Shown: positions 1-6,443, counted from the stretch's first letter. The stretch is 13,170 nt of DNA from Candidatus Woesearchaeota archaeon (GCA_030679025.1 JAUXTV010000079.1:1-13170), one strand, 5' to 3'. The notes: generated by a model from the sequence alone, not told the origin. Numbers and translations: made by a program.

Positions 1-54
1 GTTTGCTTCACATTGCATTACGATAGTACATAATGAATTGGATCGACGATACTC

Positions 55-62
55 TTTTAAAT
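55..62 (+). promoter_or_regulatory. TATA box, leaderless promoter of the 105-aa gene
   Basis: TTTTAAAT is centred 26.5 bases before the ATG at 85. Archaeal transcription starts about 25 bases after the TATA centre, so the mRNA should begin at or next to the start codon. Confidence 0.6.
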
Positions 63-84
63 AGGAATTATACAAATTTTCTCT

Positions 85-402
85 ATGAGTCTTACACAAG
101 TTTGTAATGCTGTTGTTCTTACTTTAGGTAATATTCAAAGACTCCTACATTTAGAAGAGCTTGAATTATTTGCTTCTCGTACTTTTCAACAACACTACCC
201 TACTAGTCCAGAGGCTAACAATAATTATAGGTTTACAAGCACACTAGACTCAGCAATCTTAGACCTTAGTGTTCAAGGCATTCTTACCTTTGATTGTGAT
301 GGTCCCTACTCTTATTATCATCTTACAGGTTATGGTCAAGAACGCTACATTCAATTACAACTCTCTTCAACTCAGCAACAAGATAAAAGAAGAGCACCTT
401 AA
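85..402 (+). CDS. Small unrecognised protein, possible winged-helix domain
   Basis: This 105-aa protein matches no family I can name. Residues 52-82 have the pattern of a winged helix: a helix (STLDSAILDLSVQGIL), then a short beta hairpin ending in YYHLTGYG, like the 'hLT..G' end seen in many small archaeal regulators. The N-terminal half is probably helical, and the C-terminus is a Gln/Lys/Arg-rich tail. No signal peptide or membrane segment is seen. The ATG at 85 is supported by a TATA box at leaderless spacing. An alternative frame at 269-484 lies partly over it but lacks a promoter and has low-complexity sequence. Being alone upstream of rtcB, it could be a transcription factor, but nothing links the two functionally. 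Confidence 0.6.
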   Translation: MSLTQVCNAVVLTLGNIQRLLHLEELELFASRTFQQHYPTSPEANNNYRFTSTLDSAILDLSVQGILTFDCDGPYSYYHLTGYGQERYIQLQLSSTQQQDKRRAP

Positions 403-446
403 AATTTTTGAAGCTATTAGAAGATCATGCAAGCAAATTTGTTTTT

Positions 447-470
447 CAATCCTTATAGCAATCCTTATAA
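447..470 (+). repeat. Tandem 12-base duplication in the rtcB promoter
   Basis: Two adjacent copies, CAATCCTTATAG (447-458) and CAATCCTTATAA (459-470), differ only in the last base. The second copy holds the rtcB TATA box and the first carries a degraded TATA-like element 12 bases upstream. Confidence 0.7.
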
Positions 471-471
471 A
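464..471 (+). promoter_or_regulatory. TATA box, leaderless promoter of rtcB
   Basis: CTTATAAA is centred 26.5 bases before the rtcB ATG at 494. No purine-rich ribosome-binding site lies between them, which fits leaderless translation. Confidence 0.6.
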
Positions 472-493
472 AACTAGATCGTAGTTTTCTTCT

Positions 494-1954
494 ATGTCGA
501 ATGTGCCCTCAGTGATTAAACAAATTGACGAAACTACTTGGGAAATTCCTCAAACTTATAAAAAAGGAATGCTTGTTCCTGGGAGAATTATAGCGACGAA
601 GAAACTCTTTGATGCTATGGATAAAGAAGTGTTTGATCAAATCGCCAATGTTGCTATGTTACCAGGTATCCAAAAATATTCATTAGCAATGCCCGACTGT
701 CATCGAGGCTACGGCATGGCTATTGGTGGAGTTGCTGCTTTCGATGCTGAAACTGGTGTTATAAGCCCTGGATCTGTAGGATTTGATTTGAACTGCGGGA
801 TGCGATTGCTCACAACAAACTTAACTATCAAAGAAGTCCAGCCGAAATTAAAAGATTTGGTAGATCATATTTTCAAAACTGTGCCCGCTGGTGTTGGCTG
901 CAAAGGCATTGTGAAAGTGAACCATCAACAATTCGATGATATTATGACTGACGGTGTGAAATGGTGTGTAGATAATGGCTATGGCTGGAAAGAAGATATT
1001 ACCAGGTGTGAAGGCAAAGGAAAAATTGATTGGGCTGATGCTAGTAAAGTTTCTGACAAAGCGAAAAAAAGAGGCATTGAACAATTAGGCACTCTAGGTT
1101 CTGGCAATCACTATCTAGAAATTCAGGTCGTCAAAAAAGAAAACATTCACGATGCTGCACTCGCTAAGAAGTTTGGCATTACTCAAGATGGACAGATTGT
1201 TGTGATGATTCATTGTGGATCACGCGGACTCGGTCATCAATTAGCAACAGATTATTTACGCACCTTTGAAACTGCGATGCAAAAATATAAAATTACTGTA
1301 CCTGATAAAGAATTAAGTTGTGCTCCTTTTAGTTCGAATGAAGGACAGGACTATTATAAAGCAATGGCTTGTGCTGCGAATATGGCCTTCGCAAATAGAC
1401 AAGTTATTTTGCATAGAGTACGTGAAGCATTCCAACATATTTTCAAACAAACTCCTGAAGCGATGGAAATGAATTTGATTTATGATGTTGCTCATAATGT
1501 TGCTAAAGTAGAAGAACATAGAATAGATGGCAAGAAAAAGAAATTAGTAGTGCATAGAAAAGGATCTACTCGAGCATTTCCGCCAGGACATCCAGAACTG
1601 ATTCCACTCTATAAAGAAACTGGACAGCCTATTATTCTTGGTGGATCTATGGAAACAGGAAGCGCGCTTTTAGTTGGAACACAGAAAGCTATGGATGAAA
1701 CTTTTGGATCTACTGCACATGGCAGTGGAAGAACTATGAGTAGAACTGCTGCAAAAAATACTATTGACGGCAAAGAATTACAAAAAAATATGGAGAAAAA
1801 AGGCATCTATGTTCGAACGACTAGCTACAGCGGACTCGCAGAGGAAGCTGGAGCTGCATACAAAGAAATTACTGATGTGCTTGACACGTTGAACAAATCT
1901 GGCATTTCCAAATCTGTCGTACTTTTGCGCCCGATTGGAAATGTAAAAGGTTAG
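494..1954 (+). CDS. rtcB: RNA-splicing ligase RtcB
   Basis: RtcB joins RNA ends carrying a 2',3'-cyclic phosphate or 3'-phosphate to a 5'-OH, using GTP and Mn2+. In archaea it seals tRNA exons after intron removal. The active-site signatures are present: DCHRGYG (68-74), the metal-binding Asp98 and Cys101 in GFDLNCG, Asn205-His206 in LGSGNH, His240 in IHCGSRGLGH, His334 in DVAHN, HRKGSTRA (354-361), the guanylylated histidine His409 in GSTAHGSGR, and the near-terminal Lys485 in RPIGNVKG. At 486 aa it matches the normal mature length and carries no intein, unlike some archaeal homologues. The start is fixed by a leaderless TATA box. Archease, its activator, lies 1.4 kb downstream with two unknown genes between, and a tRNA with an intron, the expected type of substrate, is also in the window. 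Confidence 0.97.
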   Translation: MSNVPSVIKQIDETTWEIPQTYKKGMLVPGRIIATKKLFDAMDKEVFDQIANVAMLPGIQKYSLAMPDCHRGYGMAIGGVAAFDAETGVISPGSVGFDLNCGMRLLTTNLTIKEVQPKLKDLVDHIFKTVPAGVGCKGIVKVNHQQFDDIMTDGVKWCVDNGYGWKEDITRCEGKGKIDWADASKVSDKAKKRGIEQLGTLGSGNHYLEIQVVKKENIHDAALAKKFGITQDGQIVVMIHCGSRGLGHQLATDYLRTFETAMQKYKITVPDKELSCAPFSSNEGQDYYKAMACAANMAFANRQVILHRVREAFQHIFKQTPEAMEMNLIYDVAHNVAKVEEHRIDGKKKKLVVHRKGSTRAFPPGHPELIPLYKETGQPIILGGSMETGSALLVGTQKAMDETFGSTAHGSGRTMSRTAAKNTIDGKELQKNMEKKGIYVRTTSYSGLAEEAGAAYKEITDVLDTLNKSGISKSVVLLRPIGNVKG

Positions 1955-1981
1955 TACCTATAAGTAGTAACTATAGTAAGA

Positions 1982-1989
1982 TTTATAAA
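1982..1989 (+). promoter_or_regulatory. TATA box, leaderless promoter of the 286-aa gene
   Basis: TTTATAAA is centred 26.5 bases before the ATG at 2012. It separates this gene and its follower from rtcB as their own transcription unit. Confidence 0.6.
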
Positions 1990-2011
1990 GAGAAAAAACA
2001 TTTAGTTTACG

Positions 2012-2872
2012 ATGGAAACACCAACTCCTTTACAACAACAAATTGAATACTTAGTAACTAATGGTCGAGGCTATACTCCTCAAATTACTCCAACAGTATT
2101 CTCAAGATTATCTGAAAAGATGTATCTTATTGATTTTTATGCTGCTCTAGAACAACAACGATTACAAGATGCTTTAGGCTCCATGGAAAGACAACAATCT
2201 TCTCCAACACTTGATGCTTTATTTACAAATGATTTAGACAGAATCCTTAGATCTACTGCTCGCCCTGGAAGCGATATTGAGCTTATAAAAAATTATGAAG
2301 ATCCAAGAAAATTTTCTAAAATTACTCCTCTAAAAGAAAGATTTTCTAATAATGAAACCCCTGATAGAACAATTCCTTTCTCTAAAAAGGGAGCAAACGC
2401 AGGTCATGAGGTGCCTTTAGATCCTGATACTATAAGAGCATACAGAGCAAAACTTTTAGCTATGGGATTAAATCCTTTTGCTGTTGATGGACCTGATCCT
2501 GGAAAAAATTGGGGATTAAATCCTTCTGCTACTGATCAACCTCCTCGTCATGTATATGATGTTTTCTCTTCTGATGCTAGACTTTCTTCACCTGATCTTG
2601 GAAAAAATTGGGAATTTCCTTATTTGAAACCTCGTCCAGAACAAGATCCTTGTGATATGCCTTGGAAAAAAGAACCTAAAAATTTTGAACCTCCTGAAAC
2701 TGCTTCCCAACAGAGAGATACTTCTGATCTTTTGCACTTTCTCCCTCCTCCTAAACCTAGTTCAAATCCAGCACCAGAACCTTTAGACTCTCAAGATCCC
2801 TTAGATAAGTTCTTAAGAAAATTAGATCCAGAAAATCGAAAAAAAGACTCTGAAAAGAAATGGATAGAGTAA
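2012..2872 (+). CDS. Unrecognised 286-aa protein with Pro-rich, repeat-bearing C-terminal half
   Basis: I do not recognise the family. The first ~150 residues look soluble and partly helical. From about residue 150 the protein becomes Pro/Asp/Lys-rich and probably disordered. It has short repeats: LNPFAVD (153-159) and LNPSATD (169-175), and PDPGKNW (161-167) and PDLGKNW (194-200), with a weaker relative around DMPWKKEPKNF (215-225). The C-terminus is highly charged. No signal peptide or membrane helix is visible, so it is probably cytoplasmic. It has its own leaderless promoter and is followed after 3 bases by a 129-aa gene, so the two are probably cotranscribed. Lying between rtcB and archease raises the question of an RNA-repair link, but there is no direct evidence. 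The repeated GKNW peptides could be docking motifs. Confidence 0.7.
   Translation: METPTPLQQQIEYLVTNGRGYTPQITPTVFSRLSEKMYLIDFYAALEQQRLQDALGSMERQQSSPTLDALFTNDLDRILRSTARPGSDIELIKNYEDPRKFSKITPLKERFSNNETPDRTIPFSKKGANAGHEVPLDPDTIRAYRAKLLAMGLNPFAVDGPDPGKNWGLNPSATDQPPRHVYDVFSSDARLSSPDLGKNWEFPYLKPRPEQDPCDMPWKKEPKNFEPPETASQQRDTSDLLHFLPPPKPSSNPAPEPLDSQDPLDKFLRKLDPENRKKDSEKKWIE
2464..2611 (+). repeat. Short internal direct repeats in the 286-aa gene
   Basis: GGGATTAAATCCTT occurs at 2464-2477 and again at 2512-2525, a 48-base (16-codon) period. A 21-base unit encoding PD(P/L)GKNW at 2492-2512 recurs at 2591-2611 with a single difference. The near-identity at DNA level suggests recent duplication within the gene. 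Confidence 0.75.
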
Positions 2873-2875
2873 AAC

Positions 2876-3265
2876 GTGACTGAAACTGAATTGTCTGTTG
2901 AACAACGAATAGCACAATTTTTGGTAAGCCATGATATTCTCATTGTACCTGTGAGAATTGGTCAATATGAACAACTAAATTTTTTACAACAGCCTCATGA
3001 TAGCTCTATGCGACACTTTGGTGGCGGCTTCAACTTTGGTAGCCTTACTTACGATACCACAACAGGCACTACAGAACCAATAAATCAATATACTAGGTTA
3101 GCAAGTCACCACCTTAAAGGATTTGCAAGGACAGTAATAAAACCTCTAGCAAAACTTCTTGAACAAGTTAAGGGAGATTTGCATGATGATCGTTTTCAGC
3201 CTATTCATGATGCTTTAGATAAAGTAGAGGCAAAATATCGACAGATACCATCCCCGCCAAAATAA
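2876..3265 (+). CDS. Unrecognised 129-aa protein, GTG start
   Basis: The gene starts with GTG three bases after the stop of the 286-aa gene and is almost certainly cotranscribed with it. No strong ribosome-binding site precedes it, so translation is probably coupled to the upstream gene. The family is not recognised. The N-terminus (SVEQRIAQFLVSHDILIVP) looks like a helix followed by a beta strand. The middle has a Gly-rich stretch (HFGGGFNFGS, 47-56). Residues 75-125 are likely helical and end in a Pro-rich tail. It has no signal peptide or membrane segment. The first in-frame ATG would remove about a third of the protein, so GTG is preferred. Confidence 0.65.
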   Translation: MTETELSVEQRIAQFLVSHDILIVPVRIGQYEQLNFLQQPHDSSMRHFGGGFNFGSLTYDTTTGTTEPINQYTRLASHHLKGFARTVIKPLAKLLEQVKGDLHDDRFQPIHDALDKVEAKYRQIPSPPK

Positions 3266-3292
3266 CACATTTTAATATAATTTATTTATCTC

Positions 3293-3308
3293 AATTATTT
3301 TTTCTTTA
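3293..3308 (+). terminator. T-rich tract, possible archaeal terminator
   Basis: A T-rich run after the 129-aa gene and just before the archease TATA box. Archaeal RNA polymerase can stop at U-rich tracts without a hairpin. The evidence is base composition only. Confidence 0.3.
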
Positions 3309-3313
3309 GAAGC

Positions 3314-3321
3314 TTTTAAAT
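3314..3321 (+). promoter_or_regulatory. TATA box, leaderless promoter of archease
   Basis: TTTTAAAT is centred 26.5 bases before the ATG at 3344. A GAGG also lies 6 bases before that ATG (3334-3337), but it would fall upstream of the predicted transcription start. It would work only on a readthrough transcript from the genes upstream. Confidence 0.55.
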
Positions 3322-3343
3322 ATCTTTACACAAGAGGATTAGT

Positions 3344-3775
3344 ATGAAACACTTTGTTTTTCTTGAAGATGTTAGCATAGCAGACATAGCTTTTGATGCT
3401 TTTGGCAAGACAGTAGAAGAACTCTTTGAACACTGTGCTGAAGCGATGTTCACGATGATGGTCAATCTTAAAACAGTAGAGCTGACAGTCAAACGTGAGA
3501 TCCATTTACGTGCTGACTCTTTGGAAAACTTATTGTATGATTTTTTATCTGAACTAGTCTATTTGAAAGACACAGAATTGCTCTTGTTCAAAACTGTGCA
3601 AGTTACCCTAGGCAAAGACGGCAAAGAGCATACGTTGTCTGCTGAACTCCAAGGAGAAACGATTGATCGAGTCAAACATGAACTAGGCAATGACGTGAAA
3701 GCGATCACTAAACATTTGTTTGCTATTACTCAAGAGAAGACATGTTACAAGGCGAGAATTGTTGTAGATATTTAA
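3344..3775 (+). CDS. Archease, activator of the RtcB ligase
   Basis: Archease speeds RtcB guanylylation and turnover. The 143-aa length is normal. Recognisable blocks are the N-terminal strand and acidic site (FLEDVSIADIAF, 6-17), the FGKTVEELFEHCAEAMFTMM helix (20-39), LLYDFLSELVYLKDTE (63-78), the KHELGNDVKAITKH block (111-124, normally H-x-x-G-x-x-V-K-A-x-T) and the terminal VVDI with Asp142. Most archeases have an (E/D)HTAD motif near the N-terminus. Here it reads EDVSIAD, so Asp14 is kept while the His-Thr are not obvious, a departure from the usual pattern. The gene has its own leaderless promoter and converges on the minus-strand antitoxin-like gene, the two stop codons overlapping by 4 bases. 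The family is clear from the overall pattern, but activity of the variant site is not proven. Confidence 0.9.
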   Translation: MKHFVFLEDVSIADIAFDAFGKTVEELFEHCAEAMFTMMVNLKTVELTVKREIHLRADSLENLLYDFLSELVYLKDTELLLFKTVQVTLGKDGKEHTLSAELQGETIDRVKHELGNDVKAITKHLFAITQEKTCYKARIVVDI

Positions 3776-4107
3776 TTCCTCTTTTTTTCTCGAGAAAGAA
3801 TGATTCTATTTTTATCTGGAACAGAAACGTAGATATCCTCCCCGGGCTTGAGATCTATACTTCTGACAATGTTAGCATTGAAATAGGTTCCTAATCTTCC
3901 TTTGGAAAGCTTGACTATTTTTTGCTTGATTTTGAGTTGCATGTCTTTTGCTTTTAATTCGGCGACTACTTTTTTTGAGGACTCTTCTTCAAATGTAAAA
4001 TAGATGCAATCTGGATTAGAGCATTGAAAGCTGAGCACTTTTTGCCTTGCTCCTTCTATGTTTACTTTTCTCTTTTTCAATAGATAATTACATTTTGGAC
4101 ATTGCAT
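3772..4107 (-). CDS. Zinc-ribbon plus AbrB-like DNA-binding protein, probable antitoxin
   Basis: Two modules are visible. Residues 1-40 form a zinc ribbon with CPKC (Cys3, Cys6) and CSNPDC (Cys29, Cys34), like the YgiT/MqsA-type fingers at the N-terminus of some antitoxins. After a Lys-rich helix, residues 62-107 resemble a SpoVT/AbrB (MazE-like) swapped-hairpin domain: IVKLSKGRLGTYF, then IDLKPGEDIYVSV and NRIILSR. Such domains bind operator DNA in autoregulated toxin-antitoxin operons. The gene begins 2 bases after the 70-aa toxin-like gene, so the two are cotranscribed. An AAGGA lies 10 bases before the ATG. It could also be a plain transcription factor. The antitoxin role is inferred from gene pairing and domain type. 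Confidence 0.75.
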   Translation of the reverse strand: MQCPKCNYLLKKRKVNIEGARQKVLSFQCSNPDCIYFTFEEESSKKVVAELKAKDMQLKIKQKIVKLSKGRLGTYFNANIVRSIDLKPGEDIYVSVPDKNRIILSREKKRN

Positions 4108-4109
4108 GA

Positions 4110-4322
4110 TTATGTTTTCCTTTTCGCATTGATTATGTAAAGATCTCCCTTTCTCAATTCACCCAAGATATAATATTGTTTATATTCAATTTCAATTTTG
4201 TTTCCTTTCTTTCGCATATATTTTTCAGCCTTACCAATAATAGTAAGAACTTCCATCCAAGGCACTTGTCTTTCATGATTGTCAATATAATGCTGATCCT
4301 TTTTGGCGGCTTTGAAATCCAT
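4110..4322 (-). CDS. Small toxin-like protein, DUF4258-like guess
   Basis: This basic 70-aa protein is the first gene of a two-gene minus-strand operon. It has a helix with His11 and His16 (DQHYIDNHERQVPWMEVL, 9-26). Strands follow (IEIEYKQYYILGEL, 43-56), then LYIINAKRK at the end. This helix-then-antiparallel-sheet layout, with an N-terminal His and a basic C-terminus, resembles small RelE-fold or DUF4258-type toxins, many of which sit beside zinc-finger antitoxins. I cannot assign catalytic residues. The start is supported by a TATA box 47.5 bases upstream and a GGGCGG 7 bases before the ATG. A longer 97-codon frame over the same DNA (4154-4447) is rejected: it is low in complexity and begins upstream of that promoter. 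If this is a toxin it probably targets RNA or ribosomes, which is inference. Confidence 0.55.
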   Translation of the reverse strand: MDFKAAKKDQHYIDNHERQVPWMEVLTIIGKAEKYMRKKGNKIEIEYKQYYILGELRKGDLYIINAKRKT

Positions 4323-4365
4323 CTTTTTACCGCCCTAAAGATAGTAAAAGTGTAGTCATAAAGAC

Positions 4366-4373
4366 TATATAAA
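4366..4373 (-). promoter_or_regulatory. TATA box of the toxin-antitoxin-like operon
   Basis: On the minus strand this reads TTTATATA, 47.5 bases before the ATG at 4322. A leader of about 21 bases is implied, containing GGGCGG (4331-4336, minus strand) as ribosome-binding site. Confidence 0.6.
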
Positions 4374-4612
4374 TATTCTGTCCCATGTGTTATGTGTGTT
4401 GTATCTTCTTCATCTCTCTTTTGCATATTTTTCCGAAGAGTTTTCATTTCTACCGATTTACTTTCGACTTTTCTTGCTCTTTTTTCGATTTAGACTTCTC
4501 TATCCGTATGCCTTCCTGAAAAACCGTTCTTTTTACGGATCTATTTAGGTTGCAATGTAAAAGAGTTGATATCTAATTTATTTACATCTACTATAAAGGA
4601 GTAACAGAAAAG

Positions 4613-4620
4613 TATTTAAA
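4613..4620 (+). promoter_or_regulatory. TATA box, leaderless promoter of the 344-aa gene
   Basis: TATTTAAA is centred 25.5 bases before the ATG at 4642, implying a leaderless mRNA. Confidence 0.6.
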
Positions 4621-4641
4621 CCATTTCGTTATTGATGTAGT

Positions 4642-5676
4642 ATGACAACTATTACTGTTCCACGCATGAAGCATTTACAAGATGTACCTGGTTATCAAGA
4701 GTTTGTTCAGGATTTAGAAACAACTTGTAATTTACACGACTTGCAGCCTGAAGCATTACGATGGGCAGATATTCAACCGGGACTCGTTTCCTTAGATTAT
4801 CCTCCAAATATTGTAGTAAATATTGCACCAGATACTCCTCAGTTAGCCGTAGCTTTACATCCTACTCAAGACGGTAATCCTATAACTGTTAATGCTACAT
4901 ATCATACACCTTTACTTTTACGCGATGTTGGAAGATGGGGAAGTTCACCTTTACAACGCCATCAAATAACGAGATGGAGAGGCAGATCTGATGCAGAAAC
5001 TTTTTTTACAAAAAAACAATCTTATCCTTTAGCTGAATTCTTAGAAAATCTTGTTGAAGGTATTTCTGATAGTACACCTGTAGTTGATGTTGCTGCTCTT
5101 TTTCCTATTTCACCCCAAGGAAAATATGCTACTGAATTTTGTCCTGTACTTCAATTTGACTCTTCGGGACATAGAGATTATGCAGTTAGTGTTATTATGG
5201 AGGGAGGGTTCAGTTTCTACAAATTACTAAGCAGAGGTCAATCAGTAGGAGTCCTTGATATAGATAAAGATCAAAAACAGTTTAAATGGAAAGTTGATGC
5301 TGTTCGTGATTTGTCTGACATAGATCAACTTATGTTGCCCAGTTCTGTAGGACATATGGTTCTCTTAGTACAACCTGTTGAAGAACAACGACCCCCGGGC
5401 TTGTTTAGGGATTCTGATTCTAGCAGACATACTTTTGGTAGTGATAATCCTATGAGAAGTATGAGAGGTGCAAGTATAGGTGCTGGAAGTATTTCTCAAG
5501 GATCTTCAAGTGGACAAGGAAAATTATATGGAGGCAGTCTTGCTTCTTCAAAAAGAGGTCACGCAGTCATTTATCATATAACTGCTCTTACAGTAAAACC
5601 AGATACTATTGAACAGCTTCGCACTACTGGATTAGGTCAATTACATAAAACTCTTGATACTTTTGTCCAAGAATAA
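4642..5676 (+). CDS. Unrecognised 344-aa soluble protein
   Basis: No family is recognised. Residues 1-250 look globular and mixed alpha/beta, with strands such as NIVVNIAP (56-63), AVSVIMEGGFSFYKLL (181-196) and HMVLLVQPV (238-246), and a helix LAEFLENLVEGI (130-141). A basic WGSSPLQRHQITRWRGR segment (99-115) stands out. Residues 255-306 form a Ser/Gly/Arg-rich, probably disordered linker (DSDSSRHTFG, GSISQGSSSGQG). It is followed by a last strand-helix unit (GHAVIYHITALTV, then TIEQLRTTGLGQLHKTL). There is no signal peptide or membrane helix. It forms a single-gene unit with its own leaderless promoter and a T-rich 3' tract. Its Gln-rich style recalls the 286-aa protein at 2012, but no shared motif was found. 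Confidence 0.7.
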   Translation: MTTITVPRMKHLQDVPGYQEFVQDLETTCNLHDLQPEALRWADIQPGLVSLDYPPNIVVNIAPDTPQLAVALHPTQDGNPITVNATYHTPLLLRDVGRWGSSPLQRHQITRWRGRSDAETFFTKKQSYPLAEFLENLVEGISDSTPVVDVAALFPISPQGKYATEFCPVLQFDSSGHRDYAVSVIMEGGFSFYKLLSRGQSVGVLDIDKDQKQFKWKVDAVRDLSDIDQLMLPSSVGHMVLLVQPVEEQRPPGLFRDSDSSRHTFGSDNPMRSMRGASIGAGSISQGSSSGQGKLYGGSLASSKRGHAVIYHITALTVKPDTIEQLRTTGLGQLHKTLDTFVQE

Positions 5677-5714
5677 TCTTCTTTCTCTTTTCACTTTTAT
5701 CTCTACTCTTTTAG
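5677..5714 (+). terminator. Pyrimidine tract after the 344-aa gene
   Basis: Directly after the stop codon the plus strand is almost pure C/T with several T runs and no clear hairpin. This resembles an archaeal U-rich terminator. The tract is absent inside the neighbouring arv operon. Confidence 0.4.
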
Positions 5715-5748
5715 CACTGCAGAATAGTACTCTTGTATCACAGAAATG

Positions 5749-5756
5749 CTTAAAAA
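5749..5756 (+). promoter_or_regulatory. TATA-like box of the arv operon
   Basis: CTTAAAAA is centred 43.5 bases before the ATG at 5796. It predicts transcription from about 5778, just before a GAGGT ribosome-binding site, and rules against translation from the TTG at 5769. Confidence 0.5.
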
Positions 5757-5779
5757 GAAAGTAGAGTCTTGTCTCATAA

Positions 5780-5784
5780 GAGGT
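5780..5784 (+). promoter_or_regulatory. Ribosome-binding site that decides the GTPase start
   Basis: GAGGT can pair with the 3' end of archaeal 16S rRNA (CACCUCC). Twelve bases separate GAGG from the ATG at 5796, the same spacing as for the next gene in the operon. Confidence 0.55.
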
Positions 5785-5795
5785 TGAACAACTAC

Positions 5796-6428
5796 ATGAT
5801 CAAATTTTTAAGAGACTTTGTCCAACGCATGGTTGATAAGCTCTTTTCACAAAAGAGACACATTAAGATGGGTCTTTATGGACCTCCTAATTCTGGTAAA
5901 ACTACACTCGCTAACCGCATTTGTAAAGACTGGTTAGGAGAAAAAATGGGTTCTGTGTCCAATATACCCCATGAAACGAGAGAAATCCAGATCAAAGAGA
6001 AAATACATATCAAACATAAGAACAAAGAATTAACTTTCAGCCTTATTGATACTCCTGGTATCGCCACTAAAATTGATTATGAAGACTTCATGAAATTTAA
6101 AATGTCTGAGAAGGAAGCAAAGAGCAGAGCTAAGGAAGCAACTAAAGGAGTTATTGATTCTATTAAATGGCTAGATGACATGGACTGTGTCGTAGTAGTT
6201 TTAGATTCCACGCAAAATCCTTATTCACAAGTGAATGTCACTATCATCGGTAATTTAGCTGCAAGAGATATTCCTGTGTTAATCGCGGGCAATAAAGTGG
6301 ATTTGAAAAAATCGAATCTCAAAAAAATTGAAAGTGCATTCCCACAGTATGATGTGGTGGGCATTTCAGCTATGAATGGAAAAAATATGGAAGAATTTTA
6401 TGAGTCTTTATTTAGGGTAATAAAATAG
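5796..6428 (+). CDS. arvA: Era-like small GTPase, ArvA type
   Basis: A 210-aa GTPase with all GTP-binding motifs: P-loop GPPNSGKT (29-36), a switch-I Thr near position 61 (HETREI), DTPG (85-88), NKVD (166-169) and SAM (191-193). An N-terminal basic amphipathic helix (MIKFLRDFVQRMVDKLF) could contact membranes. The gene order GTPase, DUF2073, zinc ribbon matches the archaeal operon called oapABC/arvABC, whose GTPase drives extracellular vesicle formation in Haloferax volcanii. The vesicle role here is carried over from that homologue. An in-frame TTG at 5769 would add nine residues, but it lies too close to the TATA-like box. The ATG at 5796 has a well-placed ribosome-binding site. A second in-frame TTG (5784) is also possible. 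The arvB ribosome-binding site overlaps this gene's stop codon. Confidence 0.88.
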   Translation: MIKFLRDFVQRMVDKLFSQKRHIKMGLYGPPNSGKTTLANRICKDWLGEKMGSVSNIPHETREIQIKEKIHIKHKNKELTFSLIDTPGIATKIDYEDFMKFKMSEKEAKSRAKEATKGVIDSIKWLDDMDCVVVVLDSTQNPYSQVNVTIIGNLAARDIPVLIAGNKVDLKKSNLKKIESAFPQYDVVGISAMNGKNMEEFYESLFRVIK

Positions 6429-6434
6429 AGGTGA
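6428..6434 (+). promoter_or_regulatory. Strong ribosome-binding site of the DUF2073 gene
   Basis: GAGGTGA is a 7-base match to the 16S anti-Shine-Dalgarno complement. It begins on the last base of the GTPase stop codon, with 12 bases between GAGG and the ATG at 6444. Confidence 0.7.
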
Positions 6435-6443
6435 AAGGGAACT

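Larger units (their letters stand above)
4323..4641. other. 319-base gap with divergent promoters
   Basis: No convincing gene lies here. The gap holds the minus-strand TATA box of the toxin-like operon near 4370 and the plus-strand TATA box of the 344-aa gene near 4617. Between them is a T-rich stretch and an inverted repeat, ATCCGTA (4502-4508) with TACGGAT (4534-4540). Its right arm can instead pair with CCGT at 4524-4527. A minus-strand open frame reaching 4447 is a shadow of the toxin-like gene. Confidence 0.6.

Noticed and set aside
269..484. 71-codon plus-strand frame
   Set aside because: It overlaps the 105-aa gene out of frame, lacks a promoter or ribosome-binding site, and runs over the rtcB promoter.
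848..1806. Minus-strand frames inside rtcB
   Set aside because: They are antisense shadows of a highly conserved gene with no promoters or domain signs.
4154..4447. 97-codon minus-strand open frame
   Set aside because: It overlaps the better toxin-like gene in another frame, has low-complexity Lys/Ile-rich sequence, and begins upstream of the TATA box that fits the 70-aa gene.
5769..5795. TTG start adding nine residues to the GTPase
   Set aside because: It lies only about 16 bases after the TATA-like centre, upstream of the expected transcription start, and lacks the ribosome-binding site that the ATG at 5796 has.
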